Of a stretch of DNA of 64,000 nucleotides, positions 10,726-22,587 are shown piece by piece (the stretch's first letter is position 1; each line of letters opens with the position of its first letter). This stretch comes from Trichuris trichiura (Eukaryota; Nematoda; Enoplea; Trichinellida; Trichuridae). Below the pieces are notes generated by a model that saw only the letters and a list, made by a program, of their open reading frames with translations, did no database searches and was not told where the DNA came from. Location: positions 1,178,001 through 1,242,000 of the forward strand of contig JBAJFE010000060.1 in the NCBI GenBank assembly GCA_037903355.1, given 5' to 3'. Made by a program: the position numbers and the translations under genes.

Positions 10726-12606
10726 TTAGTTGGGTAGGGCGCAGCATTGGAATTTATTAATCGGCGCAGCCCATACTTCACTAACCTCCACGCCATTGTC
10801 GCGATTGATAGTGGAGTTGCTCTGGATGTACAGAGCCTCCTTAATACGCCTAAGATGTAATAAGTTTTCGTGGCATATGATCTTCGGGTGCGGGTCGAGT
10901 GTGCACCGAGATGCGTGCTCAACGATCACTGAGGCACTTATCGCGTTCTCCATGGCTTTTCGAGGGTCCGTTGTCGGTGGACGCCCTCGGCCGGTGGCCT
11001 GTACCCCATTGAGTCTTCGTTCGGCGTTCTTGTATGTCAACACATTCTTCATGTGTTGGCCGAATCTCTTAAGTAAAGTGTTGCCCGTTTCTCCTATGTA
11101 GGAGGCGTTGCAACCACACTTTATTTGGTAAATGACACCGGGTCTGCTGTCAAAAGGAACCTTGATCTTGTCATTTCTCACAATCGAACGAAGATTACAT
11201 GAACTTTTAAATCTCACGTTGAAATTTAAGGAGCGCCCCAGTCTCCTGATCCGTTCACTTAAACCACTGTAGTAGGGAAGGAGCAGCACCGGGCGTTGTT
11301 GGTTATCAGGCGGGGACGGTGATGAAGGTTTATTTTGTTGGCACTGTTTAATAATGGAATTGATGAATTTACTGGGGTATCCGTTACTGCATAGTGTGTT
11401 ATAAATGTGTCTTAATTCTGTATTTAAATATTCAGGGTCACAAACCGTTAGGGCCCTGTCAACCATCCCTTTAACTATACCTCTTTTAACTGAAATAGGG
11501 TGATGAGAAGAAAAGTTTAGGTGCCGGTCCGAGTGGGTGGGTTTCCTATAAACTGTTGTTTTTAACTTATTCCCTTGTTTAATGACTAAGACATCTAGAA
11601 AAGGGAGTTTACAATTATTTTCCTTCTCAATGGTTAGCGTTATCTGGTTGGGGAAAAGACTATTCAGGTGTTCCAAGAGAGTTTCTTCACTGCCTGATTT
11701 TATGATGGCAAAGATGTCGTCTACATATCTTTTGAAAATGATAGGAGGGGCACAGTCTTGCAGAGTGCTGAAGGCTTTTTCTTCGAGATGTTCCATGAAG
11801 ATCTCCGCAAGTATGGGGGAGAGTGGACTGCCCATAGGCGCACCGTCCTTTTGTGAGAAGAAACTATCCTGGAATCTGAAGTAGTTGCCCTCGCGCATGC
11901 AGAACGACACTAATTTAACTATGTGGGTGGGGTTTAATTTCGTCCTCTGCAAGATGGTGTCGTCCGCATCTAACAGAGTCTGAAGCAAGTTGATGGTATA
12001 TTTTATGGGAACGCTTGTGAAAAGGTCTTTTACATCGTAACTGACCATGATGTCACCGGGCTGCATTTTTATGTCTTTTAGTGTGGAACAAAATTCTTTA
12101 CAATTTTTAACATTGGACTCACGTTTACCGGTTAGGGGTTGGATTATAGTTTTTAGATATGAACAAAGTCTTGAGGTGACACTATTAATGCTGGAGACAA
12201 CTGGTCTTAGAGGGACCCCTGGTTTGTGGATTTTGGGAAGGCCGTAAAGTTCAGGGCACCTAGTGTTACTGATGTATGAGAGACTACGGTTTATTTTAGA
12301 AATAATTGGGTCTTGGGGTTCATTGGCGAAGGAGTCTAACATATTTTGCAAAAGTTTTCGGGTCTTATCGGTCGGGTCTTGTTTTATGGGACGGTAAACG
12401 GGGTTGCTGAGGAGCTCATTTATCTTTTGTGTGTAGATGTTCCTATCCAGTGTAACAACCGTATTACCTTTGTCAGCCTTCGTAATCACAATGTCCGTTC
12501 TAGATTTTAGACTTTTAATGATCCCCCGTTCTGAACTGCTTAGGTTTGGGGTCGGACGATTGTTGTTGTTGCGCAATTCTAGGCTGGAGATGTTCAAGGT
12601 ATACAA
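10726..12606 (-). CDS. Penelope-like reverse transcriptase with GIY-YIG endonuclease
   Basis: A single 626-aa frame with no stops. The RT domain shows the Penelope-type motifs ITKADKGNTVV (about 41-51), ELYGLPKIHKPG (119-130), SYDVKDLFTSVP (189-200), APMGSPLSPILAE (256-268) and the catalytic YVDD (294-297), then PFLDVLV and TTVYRKPTHSDRHL. After a linker comes the GIY-YIG-type endonuclease signature VIYQIKCGCNASYIGETGNT. The enzyme would nick target DNA and copy the element's RNA, as known for this family. The start codon lies just inside the 5' terminal repeat; an upstream extension or spliced leader cannot be excluded. The family assignment is secure and activity is inference from the open frame. 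Confidence 0.92.
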   Translation of the reverse strand: MYTLNISSLELRNNNNRPTPNLSSSERGIIKSLKSRTDIVITKADKGNTVVTLDRNIYTQKINELLSNPVYRPIKQDPTDKTRKLLQNMLDSFANEPQDPIISKINRSLSYISNTRCPELYGLPKIHKPGVPLRPVVSSINSVTSRLCSYLKTIIQPLTGKRESNVKNCKEFCSTLKDIKMQPGDIMVSYDVKDLFTSVPIKYTINLLQTLLDADDTILQRTKLNPTHIVKLVSFCMREGNYFRFQDSFFSQKDGAPMGSPLSPILAEIFMEHLEEKAFSTLQDCAPPIIFKRYVDDIFAIIKSGSEETLLEHLNSLFPNQITLTIEKENNCKLPFLDVLVIKQGNKLKTTVYRKPTHSDRHLNFSSHHPISVKRGIVKGMVDRALTVCDPEYLNTELRHIYNTLCSNGYPSKFINSIIKQCQQNKPSSPSPPDNQQRPVLLLPYYSGLSERIRRLGRSLNFNVRFKSSCNLRSIVRNDKIKVPFDSRPGVIYQIKCGCNASYIGETGNTLLKRFGQHMKNVLTYKNAERRLNGVQATGRGRPPTTDPRKAMENAISASVIVEHASRCTLDPHPKIICHENLLHLRRIKEALYIQSNSTINRDNGVEVSEVWAAPINKFQCCALPN

Positions 12607-13700
12607 ATTGTTCTGTATTTTCTCTTAAAATTTGCGCATCCAACCGTTGGTAGGGCATTTTGAAGTTTACTTACAGATACACCCAACAGGCCAAACCCGT
12701 GAATCTGAAGATCGACTATGAAACTATTCAAGCCTGTTAAAAGACATCCTGTCTTTCGAAAAGTCAGGTTTTTTTCAAATCACCTGCAATCTAATTTAGC
12801 CATTTATTAGTCGTTTTCATCAAAGTCTGAATTAAGCACTATTTCTTAACGCGCGGAAAATGCTGAACACATTTTTAGCTAATGTAGAGTTATTAGTAGA
12901 TGAAGATTAACTTCTGCCTTTGCTTTTTCGCGAAATCCAGTTAATTCATTTAGCCAAGCTTGGCGTTTGCTTAAATTCAAAAATCTACCGTAGGAGATTT
13001 TTAGTAGTCAGATTTCTTTCAAATTACATGCAATCTAATAAGGCGGCTTACTCGATTTCATCAAAATCTGAATTAACCACTATTTCGTAACGCGTGGAAA
13101 ATGCTCAACACAGTTTTAGCTAGCATTAAGCTATTAGTAAATGAAGATTTACTTCTGCCTTTGCTCTTTAGCAAAATGTGCATTAACTCATTTAGCCAAG
13201 CTAGGCGTTTGTTTGAATTTAAACATGTACCGTATACAGTTTTTAGTAGTCAGGTTTCCCTCAAATCGCCAGCAATCTAATTTGGCGGCTTGCTTGTTAC
13301 CATCTAAATTTGAACTAGCCGCTATCACAAAATGCGCAGAATATTTTCAACGCATTCATGTCTATCTAGAGTGGGCTTAATAGCAAATGATGTCCAACTT
13401 TAACACAAAGCTTGTCTTTACGGGACCGTAAACTCTCAAGAAGTAGAGGATTTTATCTACGGAACGAAGATTCCATCTATTAAATGAAAAATAATTTATA
13501 CCGAAACTAATCCGCTATTTCTTATTTTTCACTTGAACTATGGGGTGTTTACTATAAATAAATAAAATCCTCCATTGGATGATCAAATTTAGTCTTTGCT
13601 TTTCTTGCGAAGTATCCATTAATTCTTTCAACCAAGCTTGGCGTATGTTCAAACTCAAAAATCTACCGTACGCCATTTTTAATAGTCAGGTTGTATTCAA

Positions 13701-14274
13701 ATAATCTACACTTTAACTAGGCCTCTTATCACTTGTTTCCGTCAGTCGGAACAAATCGCTAGCATGTAAAAACCATAGAAAAGCTTTTACTTCGCGCGCA
13801 CTAGCAATACAGCGGTCACTTACTTCGAATGGAAACAAGTTAGGTATTTTACCCAATTTTTTGACTACTGAGGTCCATAAAATGTAAATGACCGGATTCC
13901 CCGCCAAAGCAGATCCAATCGGCGGCGTTTGTGTTAATACCGCAGGCAATCTTAAACGACAACTTCGTAATATCGTAGAAATACGATGTTACAGTCTAGT
14001 ACGCCGAACAAACCGGCAAGGTAGTCATGGCGAGCGACGTGTAACTTGTACTTTCTCGTCTTGTAAGGTATAGGCGACGTAGACTTCCCCTAAAACAGTT
14101 CGGAAGAGCAACGACTTCGCAGTGATGCCTGAAAATCAACTTACCGTAGGATAGAAAAGGAAACCAACGTTTCCGCACTTATTTCCCGCCGTATTTACGA
14201 TGGGTTGGTCGGCTTCTTTTACAACCGTATCGAATATCACCTGAAGGCAATTACCAACGGTTTATAAGAGCAAA
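13701..14274. other. Unresolved region downstream of the TFIIIC-like gene
   Basis: On the minus strand this contains an open stretch (about 14270-14130, FDTVVKEADQPIVNTAGNKC) and a GTAAGT donor near 14140. It could be a further 3' exon of the neighbouring gene, but the accepted frame of that gene already stops at 14275. Not resolved. Confidence 0.3.
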
Positions 14275-17200
14275 TTAATGGGACGACCAAAAACCAACCC
14301 TGCAATCATTGCCGGTTAGATGGTGGGACAACTTTTTGCCCGGTAGAATAAAGCGAACGCGAAATGCGCACAATCTGCCAGCGTAGTCTCCGCAAACTAC
14401 GCACATTTTGGAAGGCAGCAACGCCATTGACTGCAAACACCGAACCGCGCTGCCAATGAAGCTGGCAAATGGGCGAGGAAGAAACTTACGCAAACGCTTT
14501 CCTTGTGCTTTGCGCATCTGATTCCGGTTGGATGCGTACACTCCTGAACGAAGGAAGGGTACATAGATGTTGTTGGACATCTGAATGGAAAAAAGCTACA
14601 TGGAAAGCACAAACGCCGAACGAGTCAACGAACAAGAGCATCATGGATATGTGAAATCCTGGGAACAGCGGAGATACAAGAATCGAGTCCACATTGACAA
14701 ATGAAATTGATCGTAAGCGCTTTCCCGTTATAGTGTCTATTTCGACCACGTCGCCATTCATTGTAAAAGCGAATACTGAAGCAGAGAGCTCATAAACATT
14801 GGTTTTTCGACTCCAACTTCTTACAAATGATGTCAGTATACCAACCGACCGTTCGTACTGGAGCTAAGCTAGCAAAGCGAGCCAGATCGGGCCTAATTTT
14901 TTCCCCATTATTCCAGTTCTTCGTGTGGACTAGACGCCATATTAATACATAGCCTACGAGCTTTGTGTTCATTGCGCGCCGTTAAAGAAAAAATATGGAA
15001 TTTTACCGGACTCCAATCCGGCTGCAATTTTTTCATGGCCGTTCATAGGGCACCAATCTAATGAAAGGATACGAGTATCCGTTCCTGTGAGCAATGTTAA
15101 GCAAGGAAAAATGCTTCCCGCCCCAAATAAAGGACACGTTTTCTTCGCAACATCTGCACGAACGTTTCCCCAGGTAGAATGCTTGGGAACGCTGAAAAAA
15201 AAGTTCGTCTTCACTCGTCCGATTTAAGTGCATAATGCCGTCGCACCAGTACAATACTACTTCACCAATGGATGTTGCTGCAGCAAAGCATCCCAGTCGT
15301 GGTAGTCGTTTCCCTGATGACTCTTCGTCAAAGATACCGGAGGGACACCATTTAATATCAGCTACCAAACCAAAATTATGCTGCATAATCCAAACAATTT
15401 CCAAACGAGGAGGCACTTTCGACCTGGAAGAAGCGTTAATGGAAACAAGCTTGCTTTCGAAACATTATACGTAGTAGGAGAAGGCTGAAACATCCACAGC
15501 TGGAAAAAACCAAGGCCAGCTCCTGACTGTAATGTGAAGCCGCGATCCAGATGAATGGATACCAAAACATACTGCGCTTCAGAACATCCGGACGGGCACC
15601 ATGCCAACGCAACTATTCGTCCGCCACAGAAGCCAATGCAATCTAAGTTAGAAGAAGAAATATAAGCTAAGATTTCGAGAGGTGATCAAATGGCGGGAAC
15701 ATTAGTAACTCATTACAATTGGCTAACGGTTCTGAACTCACAGCTATTGTTCGTCAGTGCCCCAAAGAGATCCAACGTAAACCAAGGTCCACCATCGGTC
15801 AGCTGGTAGGGAAATGATCGTTCTATTAAACTGTTCTGCGCACTTTCGGTAAAGCTGAAAATCCGCAAAGCGGCATTAGCTAAAAAGCGTTGGGAATGTA
15901 GCTCTCACAAGTTTGTCGCTGTTGACCATTCCGAAGGGCAGATCAATTCCGGAAATAAACGTTGAACGTGATGACGCTTTCGACTAAAGTAAAATGGTTT
16001 AACATGGTAGAATAGACGCTCAGGCTGCAGCTGCTCCGCTGATAAGAAAAGCCTTAATGAAGCAGAAGCGATTTCCCCACGCGAGGAGATAAGAAATGCC
16101 CCAAAAAGCCTCGGATGCGCTTCACGTTAGCTCTTAGGAAATTCATCTTATCTGGAAAGGAAGAACAAGCGTAAGAACATATTATTACATTCATTAATTT
16201 AAATAAACAAAATATTTCGTTTACTTTTTTCTTCTTCGTAACGGGTTTTTTATTTTTCTTCTAAAATTTTTTCGCGGGATTTCTAACCCGTTGTTCATTA
16301 AACGTTTATTTAAAAAAACGTTTTTTAAATAAACGTTTAATGAACAACGGGTTAGAAATCCCGCGAAAAAATTTTAGAAGAATATTTCGTTTACTACAAT
16401 TACGGCTTAAACGGATAAGTATTTGCAGGTTCGATCAAACACGTGCACAAACCCCAAAGTAAGTAATAACATGGGTGCCCCACCCCACTTTAGGCAATTT
16501 CTCAGGAATACCATCGCGGAGCGCCACGTAATCGAAAACCTAAATGCATAAGTTGCATGTACGTACAAGGATTCCCATGCGCAATCAAGTTCTTCTGGAA
16601 AAGTCATCATTCGATGTCTGAGCAAGCGTGAGAGCACTGAAAGCAGACAAAGCTGAAAAAACTGTAAAATATATCGCATAAATCCCATCAAGTGAAATCT
16701 GCTACGAAAATTTTCATTTTTATTCCAACGAGTTCGCGAAGCAGTTGCATGTTGAGGTTAGAGCTTTACCAAAAGGCAACCTGGTTATTATTTCGTTAAG
16801 CGATACGACAAGTCGTCGGCGACCTAGGAAATGAGAAAAATTGTTTGAAAGAATAGTCTAATAAATTAAGGGAAAATTATTAAGAGACGAAAAGTAGAAC
16901 GAAAAAAAAATTATGCTTGGCTTTGCGAATAAATCATTCCCCGCCATTAATTATCTACGATATTTTAGCTTCGAACGAAATTTTGCAAAAATTCAAATGA
17001 CGTGCAGGTACTAACTATAAAACATTCGCATACAGCGCTAACTGGAAGCGTAGGATCAACTGTTCATTTAACTTAGTATTTGTGTGCCCTAAAACAGGAC
17101 GTTTTTTAAAATTTTACTCCTGTTGTAGTAGTCTTGAAGGAAAGGTTTTGTAGGAATGATGCGCAGGTACCAGCTATCACAGCCGATAGTTTTTAATTCA

Positions 17201-18369
17201 CGTTGCGCACCGAAAGCTACATTTCTTGTGAGTACGAACGTCGTAATCAATACGACCAATTTTAAATCGCACAATTAAAGGTAGATGAACATAAACTGCC
17301 CTAAAAGCTGAGACGAAAACATTTTAGCAAATTTTTATCGCGCGAGACAACTTAAAGGGTTAATTTAAAAATTATATAAGCCGATCGGGACGCAGCAACG
17401 GCAACAGTTTCAAAACTACCGCTTTCTTTAAAAAAAGGACCATTTTCTTAGGTGGAATTACTTGTAATAGTGATTAATGGAAAACTACGTTTTAAGAAGA
17501 GCCTCGCAGAAGATTTAAAGGTATTACGTAAATAATCAAAAAAAGATAATAAATTTTGCATAAAGTAAAACAATTTGGTTACATGACGTCTCCCTGGATG
17601 GCGTGTTGGCATTTCGATTTGGAACCGATGTTGTTGGCGGCTCTTCGCCGGAAAAACTAACGCTGCGATTGTCATCCGTGCCATCGGTTGATTCGGAAAA
17701 AGCCTTTAAAAAATTCTAACTAAATTGCATTGCGGTGAGAAAACCTCTCACAGAGTCGCTAGCCGAAGCGGTAGCCTCACTTTCCGACGAATCCGATTCT
17801 CCGCGCGACTGTTTCATCATCTTCGTCGCCCTGCAAGTATAAGAAGTGAGCGTATTTTAAAGATACAAAAAATAGTATTACTTTAACAGTGCTTTCCTTT
17901 TTCTCTTTCGTACGGGAGATCGGTCAGCGGAGGTACCAGTGCAAACATGATTTTTAACGTCCGCTGCCGCAATCCGGGAACCACAAAGCTTACAGGGAAC
18001 GGTAATTTCCTAAAATATGCACTTACGCCTAGTGTCAGCCCTTCAACAGTTAGAACGAACTTCCGGAGTCAGAGAACAATGGTCCAGGTGGTACAACATT
18101 CCTTGATGAGTGCTCAGTTGAGCAGTGCAAGTGGACGACAGACAAGCCATGCGCTCATTCTGCCGGAAATAAAGACTCAGTATTCGCGATTTTTCCTTAC
18201 GAGATATTTTGCGCCACTCCGAAAGTTGGTCCTGAAAGTTATGTTCGCGCAATACAACGAGAAGACTAAAATCGTCAATCTTGTAATACCCGATGGGATT
18301 CGAGAATTTGTTTTGCCTCTTCAATCTTTTCTTGTTCAGCCGCGGCATTGGCTGGGCGACCAACGCCAC
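14275..18369 (-). CDS. GTF3C2: TFIIIC WD-repeat subunit, GTF3C2-like
   Basis: Well-phased 3' exons (minus): ?-15909, 15854-15742, 15642-15471, 15423-15247, 15191-15007, 14953-14825, 14775-14490, 14461-14275. They encode WD-like blocks matching TFIIIC-110: GGRIVALAWCPSG...LQSGAGLGFFQLW, GLVADIKWCPSG followed by LPRLGCFAAATSIGEVVLY, RILSLDWCPMN...IAAGLESG, and CVVCGDYAGRL. TFIIIC recruits RNA polymerase III to tRNA genes. Probable 5' exons, also phase-consistent: 18369-18290, 18231-18201, 18159-18061, 18009-17888, 17830-17752, 17703-17583. They encode two C2HC zinc-finger-like stretches (CLSSTC...HLDHC and CKLCG...NHVC), a basic RKRKRKA nuclear signal and a Ser/Glu-rich acidic run. Exons between about 17580 and 16110 are unresolved; candidates near 17220-17100 and 16540-16450. 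The 5' block could be a separate gene. Confidence 0.65.
16211..16395. repeat. 62-bp perfect inverted repeat flanked by 15-bp direct repeats
   Basis: Arms 16256-16317 and 16321-16382 are exact reverse complements around a 3-nt centre (ACG). AATATTTCGTTTACT occurs as a direct repeat at 16211-16225 and 16381-16395. The layout resembles a hairpin-type mobile element with a target-site duplication, or a replication-born palindrome. It sits in the unresolved intron region of the TFIIIC-like gene. Confidence 0.8.
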
Positions 18370-21300
18370 GTTTTCTACCTCTCCGCGAGCTTCTCATATT
18401 CGGAAACGGAACACAGGCTTCAAACAAAACGAAAATTTGTACTACAGAAAGAACAAACCTGCGCTTAACTAGTGAAATACAATGCTTTACTGATATCGTT
18501 TTTATTCGTTAATCAATCATGGCAAACTTAGACGATGTCAGCATTTACAAACTTCCCGCTTTGCGAAAAAACAATCTATGCAGCATCGCAATAATTTATT
18601 CGATTGCAACTTACATTCACGAAACACGGAGATAAATTCTTCCGCAGTTGCTTGTGTTGCGGATGAAGTGTTAATAACCATACTCAGCGTGTTTTTGAGG
18701 TACAGTAAGCAAAAGGCGTTTATTAGTATAACATTCATCGCTTATATACTGGTAGTACAATTGAGGTGAAACGAGTTCAAGAGGGATTACTGACAGACCG
18801 ATCAATCAAGCCTCAGTGACCTCGTAGATCTGTCAGAGGTGACCTCATGTGAATATTTTATTGGGAATCGGCGCCTTCTGATCTGCCAGGTGCTAGAACG
18901 GCGGTTGCCGTGCGGAAACCTGGGGTGATAATGATATCCAAGTTTCTCACGGTCCTCTAACCGTAACAGCTTGCTTCGTGTTCGTTCAAAGTTATGCAAT
19001 AGCTTTGACGCAGCGAATTTCTGAAATGCTGTTTAAAAAGTTTCCACTTTTCGAACGGCCTCTACAACAAGGGTCCGTTAGTTGCTTTGAAAGTCTATAT
19101 TTTGGCTCGGCTGCTACGAAGCAAATATTCTATTCATTTTGCCATCAGTTTACTTAAAGTTGTCGTTTAATTCGTCCGCTGCGTTTTGCAGACGGGCCCT
19201 TCTAACGTTTGCTGTAAAAGAAACAAAAAGCCGCCGGTTTTTAGGATCTTTTTCAATTTTTTTACAGAATCAGCTCGTCAGGTACTTTAAAATTTTTGGA
19301 AGCAACTATATCTCGAGAAACATTTAATTAACTGTCTGCGTAGCTGAAGACCCATTTTTGAAACATTTCTGTGCATTAGTGCTGAAAAGACGTTAACTAA
19401 GAAACAATTTATAAACAGTTTTTTGATTTTATGAAAGGCCTAAATAAGACTGCAAACCAAATATGTACAAAGCCTTAAAGTACAAAAGATAACTGAGGTC
19501 TTTTCGAAACGCACCGTGGAATGTACAGTACGTAAAGTGAATGCAGGTAAACAAAATAAAAATTCAAGCTTCTGTGAGCCACGTTGATTGAACACAACAG
19601 CTAACCTTATGCTGTAAATGGATTCCTATTTTACAAACAAGATTCAAGTAGTTTCTTGTCCAGAATTTACGAGAAAAAGACGGAGTTTGGCAAGTTCTGT
19701 TTGACGAATCGGGAGTTTATTTTCAGCTTAAGTTCAAGTGACGTGCACCCACTGCAACAAACAAGGAACCACAATCAACAGAAATTCAAAATTTTTCGTA
19801 CTTTCATCTGCATTACAGTTAAAGTACGGTATTTTTTGGGGCGCATTTCGACAAAGCCCCATTGATCATTTTACTAGTTCGTGAACTTTTTGTTTGCTCA
19901 ATGAGCTTTACGGCTGTGAGAACAAAAAATATTACAACCACGAATCAAACTGAACGCGCACATCGCCTTTTGACGCGCATAGGGCAGGACGCATTTTATT
20001 GAAGGAAAAGCATTCGGTAAAATTTATCTTGACCTCAGATTACTTGTTTAGTGCGTCTTGTAAATTACGGTTAGCAAGCTAGTAAACTTACTTTTGCACA
20101 GTAAGCGAAAGCAACATATGAATCGTAAAAGATTTTCAGGTTTGATATTGAATCGCGCGGAAGAAAGCCGCATTTTTTAAGCGAATACAGCAAAATCCAT
20201 AGCATGTATTGCCCAGATGGCTTTCAGAAATGGAATTTTCAGTTTGAATAACGATAAATCTAATTTGAAAACGCGTGATCGCGTATCGCAAAGAAGAAAG
20301 CTTTATTTGCCTACAGAAGCCGGAGAATCTGCATGTTAAGTATGAAAAATGCTGTTTTACAGGGATAAAAGTCTTTAATATATTCTTCAATGTATTTACC
20401 AGGTTAGGCTTAACTTCTTTCCAAAGCAAAGAATGATATATCGCCTTAAATAACGAAATTTCGCATTCCCACGTCGTGTTAGCGCGAAACGGGTTATAGT
20501 GCTTTAACTGTTCATAAACTATCTATACCACACGGACTACGGATTTTCGTCATAGTTAAACGACGAAAAGTTTTTGGTTACAGTAGCTCAGAATTTTGCA
20601 TAAACGGGAAGAAGATTCTGATAATAAATTCTACGTCTTGCCAACAAGTTGCAGGTATTAATAGGCATACTTTCAACCACAGCTACCGTAGGGTCTCTTT
20701 TTAAAGAGCCTCTTACGAAGGAGAACACTATTGTACTTAACTTTTTTTTGTGGAAAAGCTCTATGACCTTTTTGGGGAACGAAATGTAAACACAATTCGC
20801 TTAAAGTTATTACAACAGAAGGGACTATTTTACGTCATAGTCAATAGCGCTCTAGCGTCTTGCCGCGTCCAGTTCGGCATGTTTCTCGAAATGAGAGGAA
20901 AAACAAAACCGCAGCGGGAAGACGTACTCCAAAAGCCTTCAATTTTTCCGCTTGAGTGCACTGACGGCTGATATGTCAATTTTGGCTTTTTCTACAACGT
21001 CGATGGCGATGACCAATGGACCATTGACTTTCATACTAAAAGCATTCGAATTCTGTTAATCAAAAGCAGCATATAAAGTTAAATGCGACGCGAAGTAAAC
21101 AGGTGGATGAACTGTCACTGTAACAACATTAGCGGAAAATAGCGTTTTCAAACTTCACTTGTCGGCACGCTGATAACGAAACTGATAAGATTCCGGAAAA
21201 TAGTTTCAATTCAGTTTCCACAGTGCTGTCTGCTTTTTTGTTCGTTATCAATTGACCTGTTAGCTTCACACTCCCAAGAAACTTTAAAGACAACCGTCTA

Positions 21301-22587
21301 CTAAAGGAATCCAACCAAATACGCTTTTTAGGCAAAACGCGCAGAAGACGCAGTCTCCGAGAAGACATATTCAACAAACACATTTGCTTTGACTGAATGG
21401 ATTTATGTTAATTACTTTTTTTCACTGCGCGGTCGATCTGGAACGGGAAACAAGTTAGGTAGTAAAATGTTTAAATCTAAGACGAAATCGTGACATTAAA
21501 TAACGGAAAGTTGGAAAGATTTTTGAAAAATCAGCTTTTTCAACTTTCCCCCGTTCAAAGTGGGCCGCCGCTGGGCATTGGACCATTGCAACCAAAAACG
21601 TGTTCAAAGTTGATTCATCTGCCCTGGCTGCAATGTCCTTAATAGGTCAGCCAGGAGCGGTTGAACTTGGTTGATGGGTTGGACAGTATGTTTTTTTTGC
21701 ATGTACCAAAACGAGAATTACGCAAATGCCTGGCACTTGACTGGGGCATCCTCCTAACCCGTATACGCAATCAACTTTACAAGGGCCATGGCTGAGAGAA
21801 GGTCATTTCAATCTCAACCATGTGACAACAATATCTTGGCGGATAACTTGCTAGGTGGCGCTTCAAACGACGAAATTAAAATTCCTAATGATGTTTTGCA
21901 CCTTTGGAAAAACCATGAGGCCCACAGCTTCATTTTCAAGCGCATATCCAAACTATTATTTTAAGGCGCGAAGCAAGCTTGGTTTTTTGGGCATTTTCAT
22001 TATTCTACCGCGTAAAAACTACTTTGAAGAGATGTTGCTGTTAGCAACGTTGGATCTGCCCCATTTCGTTCAACATTGTCAAGACGTTGTGTGCATTCGA
22101 TGAGATGGAAAAATTTATGACTTCTTCGGCAGGCGCAAAGAAATGACGAAGGCAAATCGATTACTTGAAGGGGACCAGTTTTCACCAACAACCCATTTTC
22201 AGTGGCAGTTACCAAAGCGAACCTTTATATATATATGTATGTAGAAGTGGAGGGGCAAAAGTCCGCATACTTCGACGCTGTCTGTTTGCTTTGACTTCTA
22301 GTTTTCTGTTACTTCAGGCGTTAAGCATGACTTTCCAGCACCTTGACCATCAGCGAGTCCTTCAAGGGTGACCATCCAACGAAACGGTCCAATAGTTGTG
22401 TGCAGTATGTTTTGCTGACTTTACGCGATATTCGATGCGCAAAAAACCGCCCTGACGACTGGACAGACCTGGCAGGCCTTATTCGCTCCCGTTACCTCGT
22501 TACTGGAGGACCGGTTGCTTCCAGTATGAGCGGCGTGGTCCTGAAGACGATAATAAAGAAAGGGAGACAAGCTGGCGCACAACCAGC
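18370..22587. other. Long gene-poor interval
   Basis: AT-rich, no open frame above about 100 codons and no recognisable motif on either strand. A TATATATATG run lies near 22227. A weak 82-codon frame (22343-22591) overlaps the start of the next gene by 4 bp but has no family signal. Confidence 0.45.

Larger units (their letters stand above)
10500..12722 (-). mobile_element. Full-length Penelope-like retroelement
   Basis: Bounded by inverted terminal repeats of about 125 bp (10500-10623 and 12597-12722, about 90% identical by eye), which is the pseudo-LTR arrangement known for Penelope-like elements. It holds one intact RT/GIY-YIG reading frame (10726-12606, minus) and a hammerhead-like motif between the stop codon and the 3' repeat. 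It splits a unit of the 240-bp array. The uninterrupted frame suggests a recent insertion. Confidence 0.85.
9459..13700. repeat. Array of ~240-bp repeats, interrupted by retroelements
   Basis: A unit of about 240 bp recurs. The anchor TTCTGCCTTTGCTTTTTCGCG and its variants occur near 9500, 10397, 12917, 13157 and 13602. A second anchor, CAAATCACCTGCAATCTAAT and variants, occurs near 10131, 12778, 13020 and 13262, spaced 240-242 bp. Copies are diverged. The array is split by a foldback Penelope derivative (about 9619-10085) and by a full Penelope-like element (about 10500-12722), both inserted next to the same part of the unit (CTACCGTA...CAGGTTTTT). Confidence 0.75.

Noticed and set aside
10500..10922. 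140-codon minus-strand frame over the Penelope 3' end
   Set aside because: It overlaps the RT/GIY-YIG frame in another phase and runs through the terminal repeat and hammerhead-like motif.
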